64,000 nt of DNA from NCBI GenBank assembly GCA_002205965.3, contig NADL03000545.1:124001-188000 (forward strand), given 5' to 3'. The first letter of the stretch is position 1, and every line of letters begins with the position of its first letter. Below the pieces are notes generated by a model. That model saw nothing but the letters and a program-made list of their open reading frames with translations. It did not search any database and was not told where the DNA came from. The stretch comes from Kappaphycus alvarezii (taxonomy: Eukaryota; Rhodophyta; Florideophyceae; Gigartinales; Solieriaceae). The position numbers and the translations under genes are program-made. Below, one piece after another: positions 39,865 through 49,732 of the stretch.

Positions 39865-40402
39865 CACGGGCGAGCACCGGAGCTCGAAAGGACTGGCCCG
39901 CGGCGTTGCCGTCGCGGTAGCCATGGAGCAAGGTCACATCAGCTAAGCCAAAATCGACTTCATGTTCACGTCCGATGGTGGCACCCCCCTCGTCGCAGAA
40001 AGCCCAGATCACCATATCGATATAATCGCCGCCAAAGCGTTCTAAGGTCACACTCAATCGACGATGGCGCCGGGAACCCCGGGAAACACAACGCCCGAGG
40101 AGCTGAGCACTCCTCCCATCGTTGTCTCGCACCGCGATTTCAAGGGCGTCATTCGGCGAGAATTCGTGCTCGATACGGAGCGAAAGGCCGTTCGGTCCAA
40201 CATCGATCACATCTGCCACCCAGAGACCCGGGGCATCGACACAACGGATCGCAGCGCGCCAATTTACCGCGGTTCGACCCGTGAGACGACTTTCTCCCAT
40301 GAGGTCAATAAGTACTTCGTCAAGACCCGCCACTCGTATCGCCTCCGCCGGGGAGCCATAAGCCACGCTGCTGATCGCACCACGATGGCCACTAATCTGC
40401 AA
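39812..40402 (-). CDS. PilZ-domain protein
   Basis: Intact, 196 residues from a TTG; an ATG at 40300 is a possible start and would give a protein beginning at the PilZ domain. NWRAAIRC contains RxxxR and VIDVGPNGLSL stands at the (D/N)xSxxG position with Gly for Ser. A beta-rich core follows, then RHRRLSVTLERFGGDYIDMV. After about residue 130 the chain has no known domain. c-di-GMP binding is plausible but the second motif is altered. It is convergent with, and overlaps, the alpha/beta hydrolase 3' end. Confidence 0.6.
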   Translation of the reverse strand: MQISGHRGAISSVAYGSPAEAIRVAGLDEVLIDLMGESRLTGRTAVNWRAAIRCVDAPGLWVADVIDVGPNGLSLRIEHEFSPNDALEIAVRDNDGRSAQLLGRCVSRGSRRHRRLSVTLERFGGDYIDMVIWAFCDEGGATIGREHEVDFGLADVTLLHGYRDGNAAGQSFRAPVLARVIPYRRPADNGVCFGFA

Positions 40403-40496
40403 GCAAAAAACACCTAAGAAACAAAGGATTTAGGCTCGGTCTGCGGAACACGTTGATCATCGGTTTGGCAAGCAAACCCGCCAGTCTACCTTTAAG

Positions 40497-41399
40497 ATGA
40501 ATCATGCTAGATCAAGCCCAGGTATGGCACTATCAGCGGCATTGAACATGGACGAACGCGGCAGCACCTCGGCGCGCTACGAAATTTTAGGCAAACTCGG
40601 GCAAGGAGCAACCGGATCGGTTTTCCAAGCCTACGACCACGCCTTGCTTCGCATCATCGCGCTGAAGGTCCTTCACCCCGACGCCGACAAGGTTGCAGCG
40701 CTGAGTTTCGATCGTGAACGTAAGGCTCTCTCCCGGATGCAGCACGACAACGTGGTCACGCTATTTGATTCTCGACCAAGGGCTCCTCAACCCTTTATGG
40801 CTTTGGCCTATCACCAAGGTCCGTCGCTGAAGAGCGTGTTGGCTCACGGTCTGCTCACAGAGCGACAAGCCGCGGCGATCGCTTACGAGGTCAGCCGGGC
40901 GCTCGAGCACATTCATGGACTGGGCTTTGTTTATCGCGACGTGAAGCCTGAAAATCTGATCCTCGATGGCGAGCGGGTTGTGCTGATCGATTTTGGTACC
41001 GCCGTCGAACTTGGCTCCGAGCACTTAAACGACGAAGTTGCGGGTACCTTGGGCTTTATGGCACCTGAGCAGTACGACGGTCGCCACGTCGATTTGCGAT
41101 GCGATGTCTTCGGTCTGGGCGCTTTGCTCTATGAGGCTGTGGTCGGAACCACACCCTATGCCGTATTCGCCAAGCGACGACGCATGATCCGACCCCATCG
41201 TTACACTCATCCGAGCGCGGCCAATTCCGAGCTTTCTGAAGCCTTTGCTTCAGTGATCCATCGCTGTCTTGCACTCGAACCTGCGCAACGATTCTCGAGT
41301 TGTCATGAAGTCCGGGCGGCCGTTGCCGAGTGTTTGGCTAGTCTCGCTGTCGTCGATCCCCGCTGTGTTATTTACGACCTCGTCGACACGTGCCCATGA
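40497..41399 (+). CDS. Ser/Thr protein kinase (Hanks type)
   Basis: Intact, 300 residues, kinase domain only, no membrane helix. The glycine loop is LGQGATGSVFQA, the ATP lysine is in IALKVLHP, the catalytic loop reads YRDVKPENLIL (Tyr for the usual His before Arg-Asp), the metal motif is LIDFGTAVEL and the APE motif MAPEQYDG. Such soluble kinases are frequent in Myxococcota. ATG at 40497; an ATG at 40548 before DERGSTSARYEIL is an alternative. The next gene, a YceI protein, starts inside its stop codon (ATGA), a close coupling whose meaning is unclear. Confidence 0.93.
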   Translation: MNHARSSPGMALSAALNMDERGSTSARYEILGKLGQGATGSVFQAYDHALLRIIALKVLHPDADKVAALSFDRERKALSRMQHDNVVTLFDSRPRAPQPFMALAYHQGPSLKSVLAHGLLTERQAAAIAYEVSRALEHIHGLGFVYRDVKPENLILDGERVVLIDFGTAVELGSEHLNDEVAGTLGFMAPEQYDGRHVDLRCDVFGLGALLYEAVVGTTPYAVFAKRRRMIRPHRYTHPSAANSELSEAFASVIHRCLALEPAQRFSSCHEVRAAVAECLASLAVVDPRCVIYDLVDTCP

Positions 41400-42022
41400 A
41401 TGCCTTGTTGACGCTAGCTCTGGTTAGTCGTGTCCTCCCCGCCGAAGTCCTAAACGACTCGCTCTTCATCGTGCGCGTCAACCGCGATGAGTCGACTTTA
41501 TTGAGTGGTTGGTCCCACAATCATGTGATCCATGCCTCGGTCTTTATCGCGAAAGCGACGCTTGACCCTGAGAACCAGCGCTGTACCCTCAAACTGTCGG
41601 TTCCGGTGCGACGCCTTGTTGTCGATGATCCGCAAATGCGGAAGCGCTATCGGCTGGAAGGCAAACTCAGTACCAAAGATCGAGACACCATTCGGCACGC
41701 TATGCTCGCTGAAGACCAACTCTACGCAGACCGCTACCCGGCCATAGAGCTGAAAAGCTACGAATGCCGTCTCACGCCGAAAGGTATGAACCTCGCAGCT
41801 GAACTCAAGATCCGTGGCGTTCAACGACGCACGGAGATCCGGCTCGATCGTAGCGATGATAGTCAGGGAGACACGCGTTTACGTGGTTCATTCGCCATTC
41901 ATGGAAGCGACTTTGGCGTCGAACCGTATTCCGCCGCGTGGGGTTCGTTGAAAAACCAGGACCGCTTGACCTTCTATGTCGACGTTAGATTTCGCCTACA
42001 AGGTGGTCGGCATGGGCTTTAG
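41396..42022 (+). CDS. YceI-like exported lipocalin-fold protein
   Basis: Intact, 208 residues from the ATG at 41396, which overlaps the kinase stop. A short hydrophobic leader (ALLTLALVSRVLPAEV) precedes the YceI-like beta-barrel: LLSGWSHNHVIHASVF, TLKLSVPVRRLVVDDP, LYADRYPAIELKSYEC and IHGSDFGVEPYSAAWG. YceI proteins bind isoprenoid or other hydrophobic molecules in the periplasm. The start of the barrel, with HNHV in place of the usual SxVxFxVxH, is characteristic of the divergent YceI group. Function is inferred from the fold only. Confidence 0.8.
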   Translation: MNALLTLALVSRVLPAEVLNDSLFIVRVNRDESTLLSGWSHNHVIHASVFIAKATLDPENQRCTLKLSVPVRRLVVDDPQMRKRYRLEGKLSTKDRDTIRHAMLAEDQLYADRYPAIELKSYECRLTPKGMNLAAELKIRGVQRRTEIRLDRSDDSQGDTRLRGSFAIHGSDFGVEPYSAAWGSLKNQDRLTFYVDVRFRLQGGRHGL

Positions 42023-42129
42023 CTTGGGCCCTTAAAGGGCCTCTCCCCCACTTTTTGCTCGTTCTTCCGGCTCGAACCACCTTGCTCGACGCGAGAAACA
42101 TCTGGAGGGTTCTATCGATCCAAGCCTCT

Positions 42130-43788
42130 TCATTTGTCGCCGGGGTGACGGCGCTCAAACGCATCGGCCATGGTGTTTGCGAAACCAGCGGAGTCATCGG
42201 CGAGATAGTCCTGGTGATCTTCGTCCAGACCTTCATCAACAGCGCGCCTCGAGAGAGCCAAACGACGGCGTTCGACATCGACCTTGATGACCAAGGCTTC
42301 AAGCTCCTGGCCGAGCGCGACAACATCTCCCGGCCGCTCCACCCGAGTTGTCTCGAGTTCGGAGACGTGGATCATCCCTTCGATACCGTCTCTTACTTCA
42401 ACAAACACACCAAAATCCCTGATTTGTTTGACTTTTCCTTGGATACGCGTGCCGCGAGGGAACGCCTTAGCCAATGCGATCCAAGGGTCTTCTACGAGTT
42501 GTTTGATTCCAAGTGACAAGCGCTCGGTATCGGGATCAATGCGCAGCACTTGGGCTTCGATAACGTCGCCTTTCGTGAAATGCGCCGCGGGGTCGTGAAC
42601 CCGTTCATGCCATTTGATGTCCGAATTGTGGATTAACCCATGGAGGCCTGGCTCGAGCTCTACAAACACCCCAAACTCGGTAGTGCTGGCCACTCGGCCC
42701 TCCACTCGAGAGCCCACCGGGTAGCGCTCCACCCAGCTCAGCCATGGGTTATCCGTCGCTTGTTTCAAGCCGAGGGCGAGGCGGCGGTTTTCGGCATCGC
42801 ATTCTAAAACCACCGCTTCGACGGTATCTCCTACATTCACGTGTTGCCTTGGGTGATTCACCTTGTCGGTCCAGCTCATCTCAGAGACGTGGATCATCCC
42901 CTCGAGGCCAGGAACGATCTCTACGAAGGCGCCGTAGTGGGTAAGCGATCTCACCTCGCCAGAGACACGTTCTCCCACCGAGCAGTGCTCGCCTACGTGC
43001 AGCCAAGGATCCTCCTGAAGCTGCTTGACCCCCAACTTGACCTTACGATCGTCGAGCTTGACCTCGAGCACCTTGACTTTGATCTTCTGACCCAGGGCGT
43101 AGATGTCTCTCGGATCGGCTGAACGCCCCCAGAGTAGGTCACTCTGATGGACCAGACCATCGAGGCCGCCAATGTCGACAAACATGCCATAGCGGGTAAA
43201 CCCAACGACGTGCCAAGCATGACTTCACCATCGCTGATCGTATGGAGTGTCTGGGTGGCTTGCTCGGCGCGCTCGCGCTCGAGAATCGGTTTTCGTGTCA
43301 GCACAATATTCATGCGCCGGGGGTTAAAGGTATCGATAGCAAAGCTCAGACGCTGACCGACCAGATCGTCTCCAGGCACTCCGGGGCGCAGGGTGGCAAG
43401 GCCCGCGGGAGAAAGGCACGAGCTCCGATATCCACCGCGTAGCCGCCCTTGGTTTGCGCCACAACATCGCCCAGAATATCCTCACGTTTCCGAGCGGCAC
43501 GCTCGATCTCAACGAACGTTTCTAAGCGCTCGGCGATCGTCTGCGAGGCGAAGGGAGGGTCATCTTCCCGATCGACAAAGACACGGACTTCGTCCCCAAC
43601 ACAGGGAGGCGGCGAAAGCAGACGTGCACCAGGGAGAGTCATGGACGTTCCATCCCTGTCTTGGAGTGTTGCCTCCTCCGCATCGACTGCGGTCACACGC
43701 CATTTTTCGATCGTTGCAAGGGTGCTCTCGTCGTCGACGCGGTCGCTGTTGTCGCTCGACTGATCCGTGTCGTTGGATCTTCACTCAT
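42130..43788 (-). CDS. rpsA: S1 RNA-binding protein, ribosomal protein S1-like (several frameshifts)
   Basis: About 552 residues with five or six S1 (OB-fold) repeats. Clear ones are GYAVDIGARAFLP, MFVDIGGLDGLVHQSDL, GAFVEIVPGLEGMIHVSEM, GVFVELEPGLHGLIHNSDI and GVFVEVRDGIEGMIHVSEL. Each is followed by a VxVxVLxxDxxxRRLxLGxKQ segment and ends DPW, as in ribosomal S1, which binds mRNA at the 30S platform. The acidic N-terminus fits S1. Frames change near 43770, 43380 and 43200. ATG at 43788 has GGAGAA upstream. It lies 88 bases downstream of hisD on the same strand. An S1-like regulatory protein rather than S1 itself is possible. Confidence 0.85.
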
Positions 43789-43875
43789 AGTGGATTCTCC
43801 CAGACGTTGGTGATCCCGGAGCCATGACTTATTTCAGTTTGCTAAGTCCGAGTGCAAGCTGCATCGCCAGGGTGG

Positions 43876-45129
43876 TCATGGATCTCGGCGTTCGGCCGCG
43901 CGAGCATGAGCTTCAAGGCCTTCGAGGCGTGCTAAAGCGGCGCAGTCTTCGCGCAAGGCGTGCGCGTCATCGATGGCTAGCCAGCTGCGAAGGCGCAGAA
44001 AATTGAGCACTGAAAGTCCGCCGGTCATCCGCGCGGTCCCGCCTGTCGGCAGAACATGATTAGGTCCGGCACCGTAGTCACCGAACACCTCAGCGGAGTC
44101 CTCCCCGACAAAAAGCCCGCCGTAGTGGTTCAAGCGCGTCGCCAAGCGCTCAGCATCACGGCACATCAGCTGGAGATGCTCCGGCGCGATCGAATCGCAA
44201 ACCGCAGCGCCTTCATCGATGCTATGAACCATCACACAGAACCCGTTACCCAACGCCCGTTGCGCCGTCATCGGCGATGGTAGAGCGTCGAGTTGAATAC
44301 GAAGTTCATCATCGACGCGTTCGGCAAGTTTCGCGCTCGGCGTGACCAACGCCGGTATTGCATCGTCGTCGTGTTCGGCCTGAGCCAAGAGATCGGCGGC
44401 GATTGTAGCCGCATCGGCCGACTCATCGGCCAGCACAACAAGCTCCGAAGGCCCAGCGATCATGTCGATAGCGACCCGGCCTGCGACCAGCTTTTTCGCA
44501 GCGGTCACCCAACGGCTTCCCGGCCCTACGATAATGTCCACGGCAGGGATGGGCCCGGCGCCGAAGGCCAATGCCGCTACCGCATGCGCGCCTCCCACCC
44601 GGATCAAGGTATCAGCACCGGCGACGTATGCGGCCGCCAAGGTCATCGGTATAGGCTTCGGTGACGCGACGATGACGTCCTGAACCCCAGCAACGCGCGC
44701 CGTCACCGCGGTCATCAGCACCGAGGATGGTAGAGGGTATCGTCCACCCGGAGCGTAGCAAGCCGCCCGCTCCATGGGTGCCCAACGCTGGCCGGCGCGT
44801 CCGTAGCCGAGGGCGAGTTCGCCGTCGCAAAGGCCTCGACGTTGAAAGGCGGCAAACCTCCTGATGCGCTCAGCAACACGTTCCAGAAGCTCACGGTTAG
44901 ACGTGGACAGCGCATCGTAGTGGCGACGAAGCTCGGCGTTATCCACCAGAAGTGCTGCTCCCGCTCCGAGCTCCCCAAAACGCTCAGCGTAGCGTCGAAC
45001 GGCCTTTTCTCCCTCGGCTTCAACTTCGGAGATAATATGCTGAGTGGTAGCGAGGGTCTCCTTGTCTAGGCCCATTCGCCCTCGTGGAGGGATCGTTCCA
45101 GGGTTCACGCGTTTCAGCACGTTAGACAC
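43876..45129 (-). CDS. hisD: histidinol dehydrogenase
   Basis: Intact, 417 residues, the normal length. Catalyses the last two oxidations of histidine synthesis, from L-histidinol to L-histidine, with NAD and zinc. Key blocks are CYAPGGRYPLPSSVLM, VGGAHAVAALAFG, DMIAGPSELVVLAD, AQAEHDDDA, CDSIAPEHLQLM and FGDYGAGPNHVLPTGGTAR, with the zinc ligands in the AEHD and EH motifs. The start is GTG at 45129, directly after the stop of the upstream HisIE frame (no gap), so translation is coupled. It is the last gene of the his operon. Confidence 0.97.
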   Translation of the reverse strand: MSNVLKRVNPGTIPPRGRMGLDKETLATTQHIISEVEAEGEKAVRRYAERFGELGAGAALLVDNAELRRHYDALSTSNRELLERVAERIRRFAAFQRRGLCDGELALGYGRAGQRWAPMERAACYAPGGRYPLPSSVLMTAVTARVAGVQDVIVASPKPIPMTLAAAYVAGADTLIRVGGAHAVAALAFGAGPIPAVDIIVGPGSRWVTAAKKLVAGRVAIDMIAGPSELVVLADESADAATIAADLLAQAEHDDDAIPALVTPSAKLAERVDDELRIQLDALPSPMTAQRALGNGFCVMVHSIDEGAAVCDSIAPEHLQLMCRDAERLATRLNHYGGLFVGEDSAEVFGDYGAGPNHVLPTGGTARMTGGLSVLNFLRLRSWLAIDDAHALREDCAALARLEGLEAHARAAERRDP

Positions 45130-46395
45130 TCATTTCTTGGCATCGCCGCCGCGGCGTCGTACACGAAGGCTTCGTCTGTGGAGCTCTTTCTCAAGGTCTT
45201 CGAGGCCGAGGCCTGCGCTCTTTAATCGAACCAGCGTAAAATAAAACACATCAGCCGCCTCAGCGCATATCGAATCTGCACCGCGCGCCTCCACAAGCTC
45301 GTGAGCCTCTTCCACGATCTTCTTCGCCAACAACTCCGGGTCGTCGAACAGCCGCTTGGTGTAGCTCCCGGCGGGGGCTTCATCGCTTCGCCTCTGCAGG
45401 CGGCGCTCGAGCGTCCCCAACCATCGATCCCCCCCGAAGCAGCTTCGGCGCTCGAGATGGCAGAAACCCACGCCGCGTTGGCGCACCGTGAAGCGCAGAG
45501 CGTCGCGGTCGCAGTCGACGTCGATCCGCAACAGCTCTTGCGTGTTGCCCGAGCTTTCGCCCTTGCGCCAAAGTCCGCCTCGGGAGCGGCTGTGGTAAAT
45601 GCCTCGACCCTCTTCCAGGGAAGCCCGAACGCTCGCCGGCGACGAATAAACCAATCCGAGCGCAACACCGTGCTCGTCGACCACGACTGTTGGCCACAGA
45701 CCATCGTCGCGGTCGCTTCGCAATGGAGCCATGACGGCCTCGGCGAAGTCCAAGCGCCCCGAATAGAGGCCATACCCACCTGAGCGTCGACACCCAAGCG
45801 ATCGAGCTCAGCGATCTCCCAAGCCTCGGTTACGCCGCCAGCAATGGTGAGACGCGCTGGTGCCGCCTGATCCCGAAGCTCTTCAACACGCTCGAGCTGA
45901 GTACCTCCTAAACGCCCCTCATTCTCGATAAACGTGACCAGGAACGCCCCGCAATACTCGCGCAGCAGATCCATCCGCTCGGCGATGCCTTGGCCGATGC
46001 CCTTTTTCCAACCTTCGACCTGCACCTCTCCATGGCGGGCGTCGAGAGCTACCATAACCCGATCTTGAGGAAGTTGCCGAAGAAACTCAGGGTCGGCCGC
46101 TGTGCCGACAATAACCTGTTGTGCTCCGCGGTCTAACCAGTGAAGAGCGCTCTCGATGCTGGCGGATCCCACCTCCGACACGGCAACTGGCCCGTTCAAG
46201 CAATTCGTCGACGACGGCCGCGTTAGTACCCTTCCCCATCGCGGCATCGAGGTCGATGACCGCTACGGTTGAGGTCCGTCCAAACCTGGTTGCCAGCGGC
46301 CTCGGGTCTCCACCATCGATTTCTTTTTGCGTTTCATCGCCGCCAACCAGCTGCACGGCAGAACCACCCATGAGGTCGATAGACGGAATGATCAT
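45130..46395 (-). CDS. hisA: HisA-HisIE fusion: ProFAR isomerase plus phosphoribosyl-AMP cyclohydrolase/ATP pyrophosphatase (two frameshifts)
   Basis: About 421 residues. The HisA part starts IIPSIDLMGGSAVQLVGGD and has VALDARHGEVQVEGW and the C-terminal phosphate-site block QVGMA. There a C is missing near 45763; adding it joins QVGMA to LYSGRLDFAEAVMAPL, the normal HisA end, which runs without a stop into the HisI domain (LWPTVVVDEHGVALGLVY, IYHSRSRGGLWRKGE, zinc ligands in DVDCDRDAL and RRSCF). HisE closes the chain (LFDDPELLAKKIVEEAHELV, EAADVFYF). A second change lies near 46200. The uncorrected HisA frame has no stop before 45222 either, which supports fusion. The ATG overlaps the hisF stop. 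Confidence 0.82.
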
Positions 46396-47147
46396 AATCG
46401 CACTTCAACGCCATGCTCGGCGAGTTCGCCTTTGATCTTGGTAACGGTGGTCGTCTGGAAATGAAATATTGAAGCGGCCAACACCGCGTCCGCACCTGCG
46501 AGGATCCCCTCAGCCATCTGAGCAGCGCTCGCGGCGCCGCCGGAGGCGATCACCGGAACCCGAACGCTCTCGGAAACCGCACGCAGGAGCTCGAGATCAT
46601 AACCTTCTCCGGTACCGTCACGGTCCCAACTGGTCAGCAAAATCTCGCCCGCACCAAGACAGCTGCCACGCGCTGACCAAGCCACAGCATCCAGTTTCAA
46701 ACGCTCGCTTCCACTGCGTATCACCACAGACCAGCAGCGCTCGCCTTGGCGGATGGCGTCGATTGCGAGCACGGTGCATTGACGACCAAACTCCTCGGCC
46801 ATCGCCGTCAGCAACTCCGGGTCGAGAGTCGCCGCAGAATTGACCGAAACTTTGTCGGCCCCAGCATCGAGAAGACATCGCACATCGTCGAGGCTTCGCA
46901 CGCCTCCACCGACCGTGAGCGGGATGGACAGCTCCTTTCGCACATGGCGAATCGTATCGAGGTGAGCTCGCCGCGCCTCGACCGTCGCCGAGACGTCCAA
47001 GACCACAACCTCGTCAGCACCTTGCTCTTCGTAGCGTGCTGCGAGTTCCCTCGGATCTCCGGCATCGCGAAGACCTTGAAACTGCACGCCCTTGACGACC
47101 CGACCATCACGCACGTCGAGGCAGGGTATAACACGTGGTACGATCAC
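46392..47147 (-). CDS. hisF: imidazole glycerol phosphate synthase cyclase subunit
   Basis: Intact, 251 residues, the normal length, a (beta/alpha)8 barrel. Using ammonia from HisH, it makes IGP and AICAR from PRFAR. IVPRVIPCLDVRDGRVVKGV gives the first catalytic Asp, LAIDAIRQGE the second, and TSWDRDGTGEGYDLELL and PVIASGGAASAAQM are the phosphate-site blocks. GTG at 47147 overlaps the hisH stop (GTGA), as subunits of one complex often do; the stop overlaps the next start. The open frame extends upstream through hisH but the conserved N-terminus fixes this start. Confidence 0.96.
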   Translation of the reverse strand: MIVPRVIPCLDVRDGRVVKGVQFQGLRDAGDPRELAARYEEQGADEVVVLDVSATVEARRAHLDTIRHVRKELSIPLTVGGGVRSLDDVRCLLDAGADKVSVNSAATLDPELLTAMAEEFGRQCTVLAIDAIRQGERCWSVVIRSGSERLKLDAVAWSARGSCLGAGEILLTSWDRDGTGEGYDLELLRAVSESVRVPVIASGGAASAAQMAEGILAGADAVLAASIFHFQTTTVTKIKGELAEHGVEVRL

Positions 47148-47755
47148 GCTCTGAGCTCCCGCGCCCGTTGAATCCAGCGCCCGAGCACCCGACGTCCGAC
47201 GGCACCGGAAAGCTCGGGATGAAACTGACAGGCCAATACCGCTCCACGCTCGGCACCAGCGACGAAAGTCTCCCCGTGATTCGCGCGCGCACACACCCAA
47301 CCCGGTGGCGCGGTTGGAAGTTTGAATGAGTTGGCGAAGTAAACGAAGCCTGACTCCAGGAATCGACACCGAGGATCAACCTCGACGTGATTCCAGCCGA
47401 GCTGAGGAACTCGCGGTGCTGCAGGCCCAAAACGGGTGACCTCGAGCGGCCAAATCCCGAGACCTGCCGTCCCCGGAGATTCTTCGCTCTTGTCGGCGAA
47501 TAGCTGCATGCCTACGCAAACCGCGAGAGTGGGGGCTTCGCGCTCGACGCGCTCGCGCACCGTCTGCTCCAAGCCCTGCTCTCTCAAGGGCCCCATCGAA
47601 GCAGCGAATGCTCCTACACCGGGTACGACCACAGCATCCGCCGATCGCACCTTGTCAGGTTCAACGCTGATTTCGGCTTCGATGCCTTCCCGAAGTAATC
47701 CCGCGCAAACCGAAGCGATATTTGCGGTCCCGGTGCGGAGGATCACCGTCTTCAC
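47144..47755 (-). CDS. hisH: imidazole glycerol phosphate synthase glutaminase subunit
   Basis: Intact, 203 residues. Class I glutamine amidotransferase that feeds ammonia to HisF. TGTANIASVCAGL is the N-terminal strand, VVPGVGAFAASM the oxyanion region, LAVCVGMQLFAD holds the nucleophilic cysteine, PQLGWNHV is HisH-specific and CQFHPELSG has the catalytic His and Glu. YFANSF replaces the common YFVHSY. The ATG at 47755 overlaps the hisB stop; its own stop overlaps hisF. Confidence 0.96.
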   Translation of the reverse strand: MKTVILRTGTANIASVCAGLLREGIEAEISVEPDKVRSADAVVVPGVGAFAASMGPLREQGLEQTVRERVEREAPTLAVCVGMQLFADKSEESPGTAGLGIWPLEVTRFGPAAPRVPQLGWNHVEVDPRCRFLESGFVYFANSFKLPTAPPGWVCARANHGETFVAGAERGAVLACQFHPELSGAVGRRVLGRWIQRARELRA

Positions 47756-48335
47756 GCGAGGACTCCCTTGGTGCTCGGAACATCGTCACCGATCACTTCA
47801 ACCGCCGAGCGCAACGCAACCGCCGTCGCTTTGAAGGCGGCTTCGGCCCGGTGATGGTCGTTTTCTCCCGCAAGGGCTTCAACATGAAGTGTCGAACGCG
47901 AGGCCATCGCCAAGGAGTGCAATACATGGCCTACATTTTCGCAGGAAAGGTCTCCGAGCATTTCACGTTTTAATCCGAGTTCAACACGAGCAAAACATCG
48001 CCCCGAAAGATCGATCACGCTGCGCACCAACGCCTCGTCCAACGGGGCGTAGGCGTGCCGAAGCGGCGCACGCCCTCTCGCGCACCAAGCGCTTGGTCCA
48101 GTGCCTGGCCCAAAGAGGGCACAATCTTCGGCGCTGTGGTGGTCATCGATATGCAGGTCACCCCGACATCGAAGCTCGAGATCAAGCGGGCGTGTTTGGC
48201 CAAGGCCGTGAAAAGATGGTCCAAAAATCCGATCCCCGTCGCGACCTCGGCTTGACCGCTGCCATCTAAAACCAGCTCGACGCGAACATCGGTTTCCGCC
48301 GTCTGTCGAGCGATGCTGCTTCTGCGTACCTTCAA
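47752..48335 (-). CDS. hisB: imidazoleglycerol-phosphate dehydratase (frameshifted)
   Basis: About 194 residues, the mono-functional IGPD form without the HAD phosphatase domain of E. coli HisB. RQTAETDVRVELVLDGSGQ and GIGFLDHLFTALAKHARL open the chain; in the neighbouring frame DLHIDDHHSAEDCAL gives the manganese-binding HHxxED block, then LGQALDQALGAREGVRRFG. After another change LVRSVIDLSGRCFARVEL and the second HHRAEAAFKATAVAL block close it. Frame changes lie near 48170, 48120 and 48060. The TTG start at 48335 overlaps the hisC stop. Confidence 0.92.
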
Positions 48336-49732
48336 GGCTGAGCCTCCGTTGTTTTCAGCTCACCGACGCGTACGTCTCGCGTTTTGTCGCCGGATGTCCA
48401 TGCGCTCTGAACCCTCGATACGATCGAAGAGAAATCCGGCAACGTCGTTGCCGCACCTGCCCGCTGCGCTTCGTCCTGAGGTAGGCCATAGGCTAAACTC
48501 ACCCAACCTCGAGCTCGAGCCGTGTCGAAGCCGCGACGGGCGAGCCACCATCCGCGAAGCTTTGCCGAGGATCGAGGCAGCTCCAAAGCATCGGCGAGCA
48601 GCCCAGCGTTCGGAGCAAGAGTTCGGAGTTTCTCAAACTCCATGTCAGATAAAAGACCACGTTCAACAAAGAGTTGGATCGGGCGCAGAACCGCGGCTAA
48701 CCCATCAATGACCCGGACGATGGCCTGCTCATCTTGGGACAGCTGATACGCAAGTAACCGGCAAGCGCTGAGCGTTCGGGAAAATCCGAGTGGCGATCCC
48801 AAGCTCGCCAGCATGGCGTGGACAGTGCTGACGCATCGATGCTTGGCACAAACGAAATTCCTTGGCTGGCAAGTACCCTCTGCACCGCCGAGCTTGAGAG
48901 CATCGGCGAGCTGTTCACGCTCTCGTCGCACGGCCCTCTGACTCGCTCTCAGGTGGTCCATCCCGTGATCGAGCCATGACGATGCAAGCTGCAGGGAAAG
49001 AGCACCGACCGGAAAGGGCCCGCTGGCATTTCGAAGCGCATCGACAACCCCGACTTCCCGCGCCATCGCATAGCCGACCCGTGCTCCTGCGAGGCTCCAA
49101 GCCTTGGACAACGTGCGGGTGATCACCACGTTCTTGAATTCGAGAAGCGCTCGCGTCGGGTCGTTGGCGGCAAATTCGATATACGCTAAATCGACGATGA
49201 TCAGTTTTTCAGGAAAACGTCGTGCGAGAGCTTCGATGTGCTGGGTATCGGCCACCAGCCCGGTCGGGTTGTTGGGCGTGACTACCGCGATCGCCGCAGC
49301 CTGACATTCCACGGCTACACTCCCGAGGCCTTCGACAGGCAAAGGATCCTGCCACCACGGACTTCTCGATACTTGCCGCCTGACACGCGCACAAAGCGTT
49401 CGATCATCTCAAAGGTTGGCCCGGCTGCGACAAGTGCTCGCCCGCACCCACAAACGCCCGGCAGATCCGATCCAAGGCGTCGTCAGCACCGTTGGTCACC
49501 AGGACCTGGTTGGCGTGAACATCCCAGTGTTCGGCTAACTTCGCTTCCAGAGGCTCCTTATCGGGGTAGCAGCGAAGGGTCTCTTTGGCGACATCCTCGA
49601 GTGCTTCTACGACCTTCGGTGGCAACTTTCCTCCCACATTGCCGTCAAGGTGGAGATCTGTGGGTATCTGGAGAGGCTTCGACCGGTAGCTATCCAACGA
49701 CGCCACGGCATCCACCGGCGCTGGGAACTCAT
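48332..49732 (-). CDS. hisC: histidinol-phosphate aminotransferase with an unusual C-terminal extension (frameshifted)
   Basis: About 466 residues, some 110 longer than ordinary HisC. PLP-dependent fold type I enzyme: DLHLDGNVGGKLPPKVVEAL, TNGADDALDRICRAF, VVTPNNPTGLVAD and TRTLSKAWSLAGARVGYAM with the PLP lysine. The normal end is near DEQAIVRVIDGLAAVLRP; the following 120 residues (LFVERGLLSDMEFEKLRTLA, GLLADALELPRSSAKLRGWW) match no family I know. Frames change near 49440, 49360 and possibly close to the start. ATG 49732 overlapping the hisG stop is preferred by analogy with the other genes, at the cost of one more indel; the open frame starts at GTG 49754. Confidence 0.85.

Noticed and set aside
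48332..48700. HisC-HAD (histidinol-phosphatase) fusion
   Set aside because: None of the three frames in the extension shows a DxDGT motif or later HAD motifs.
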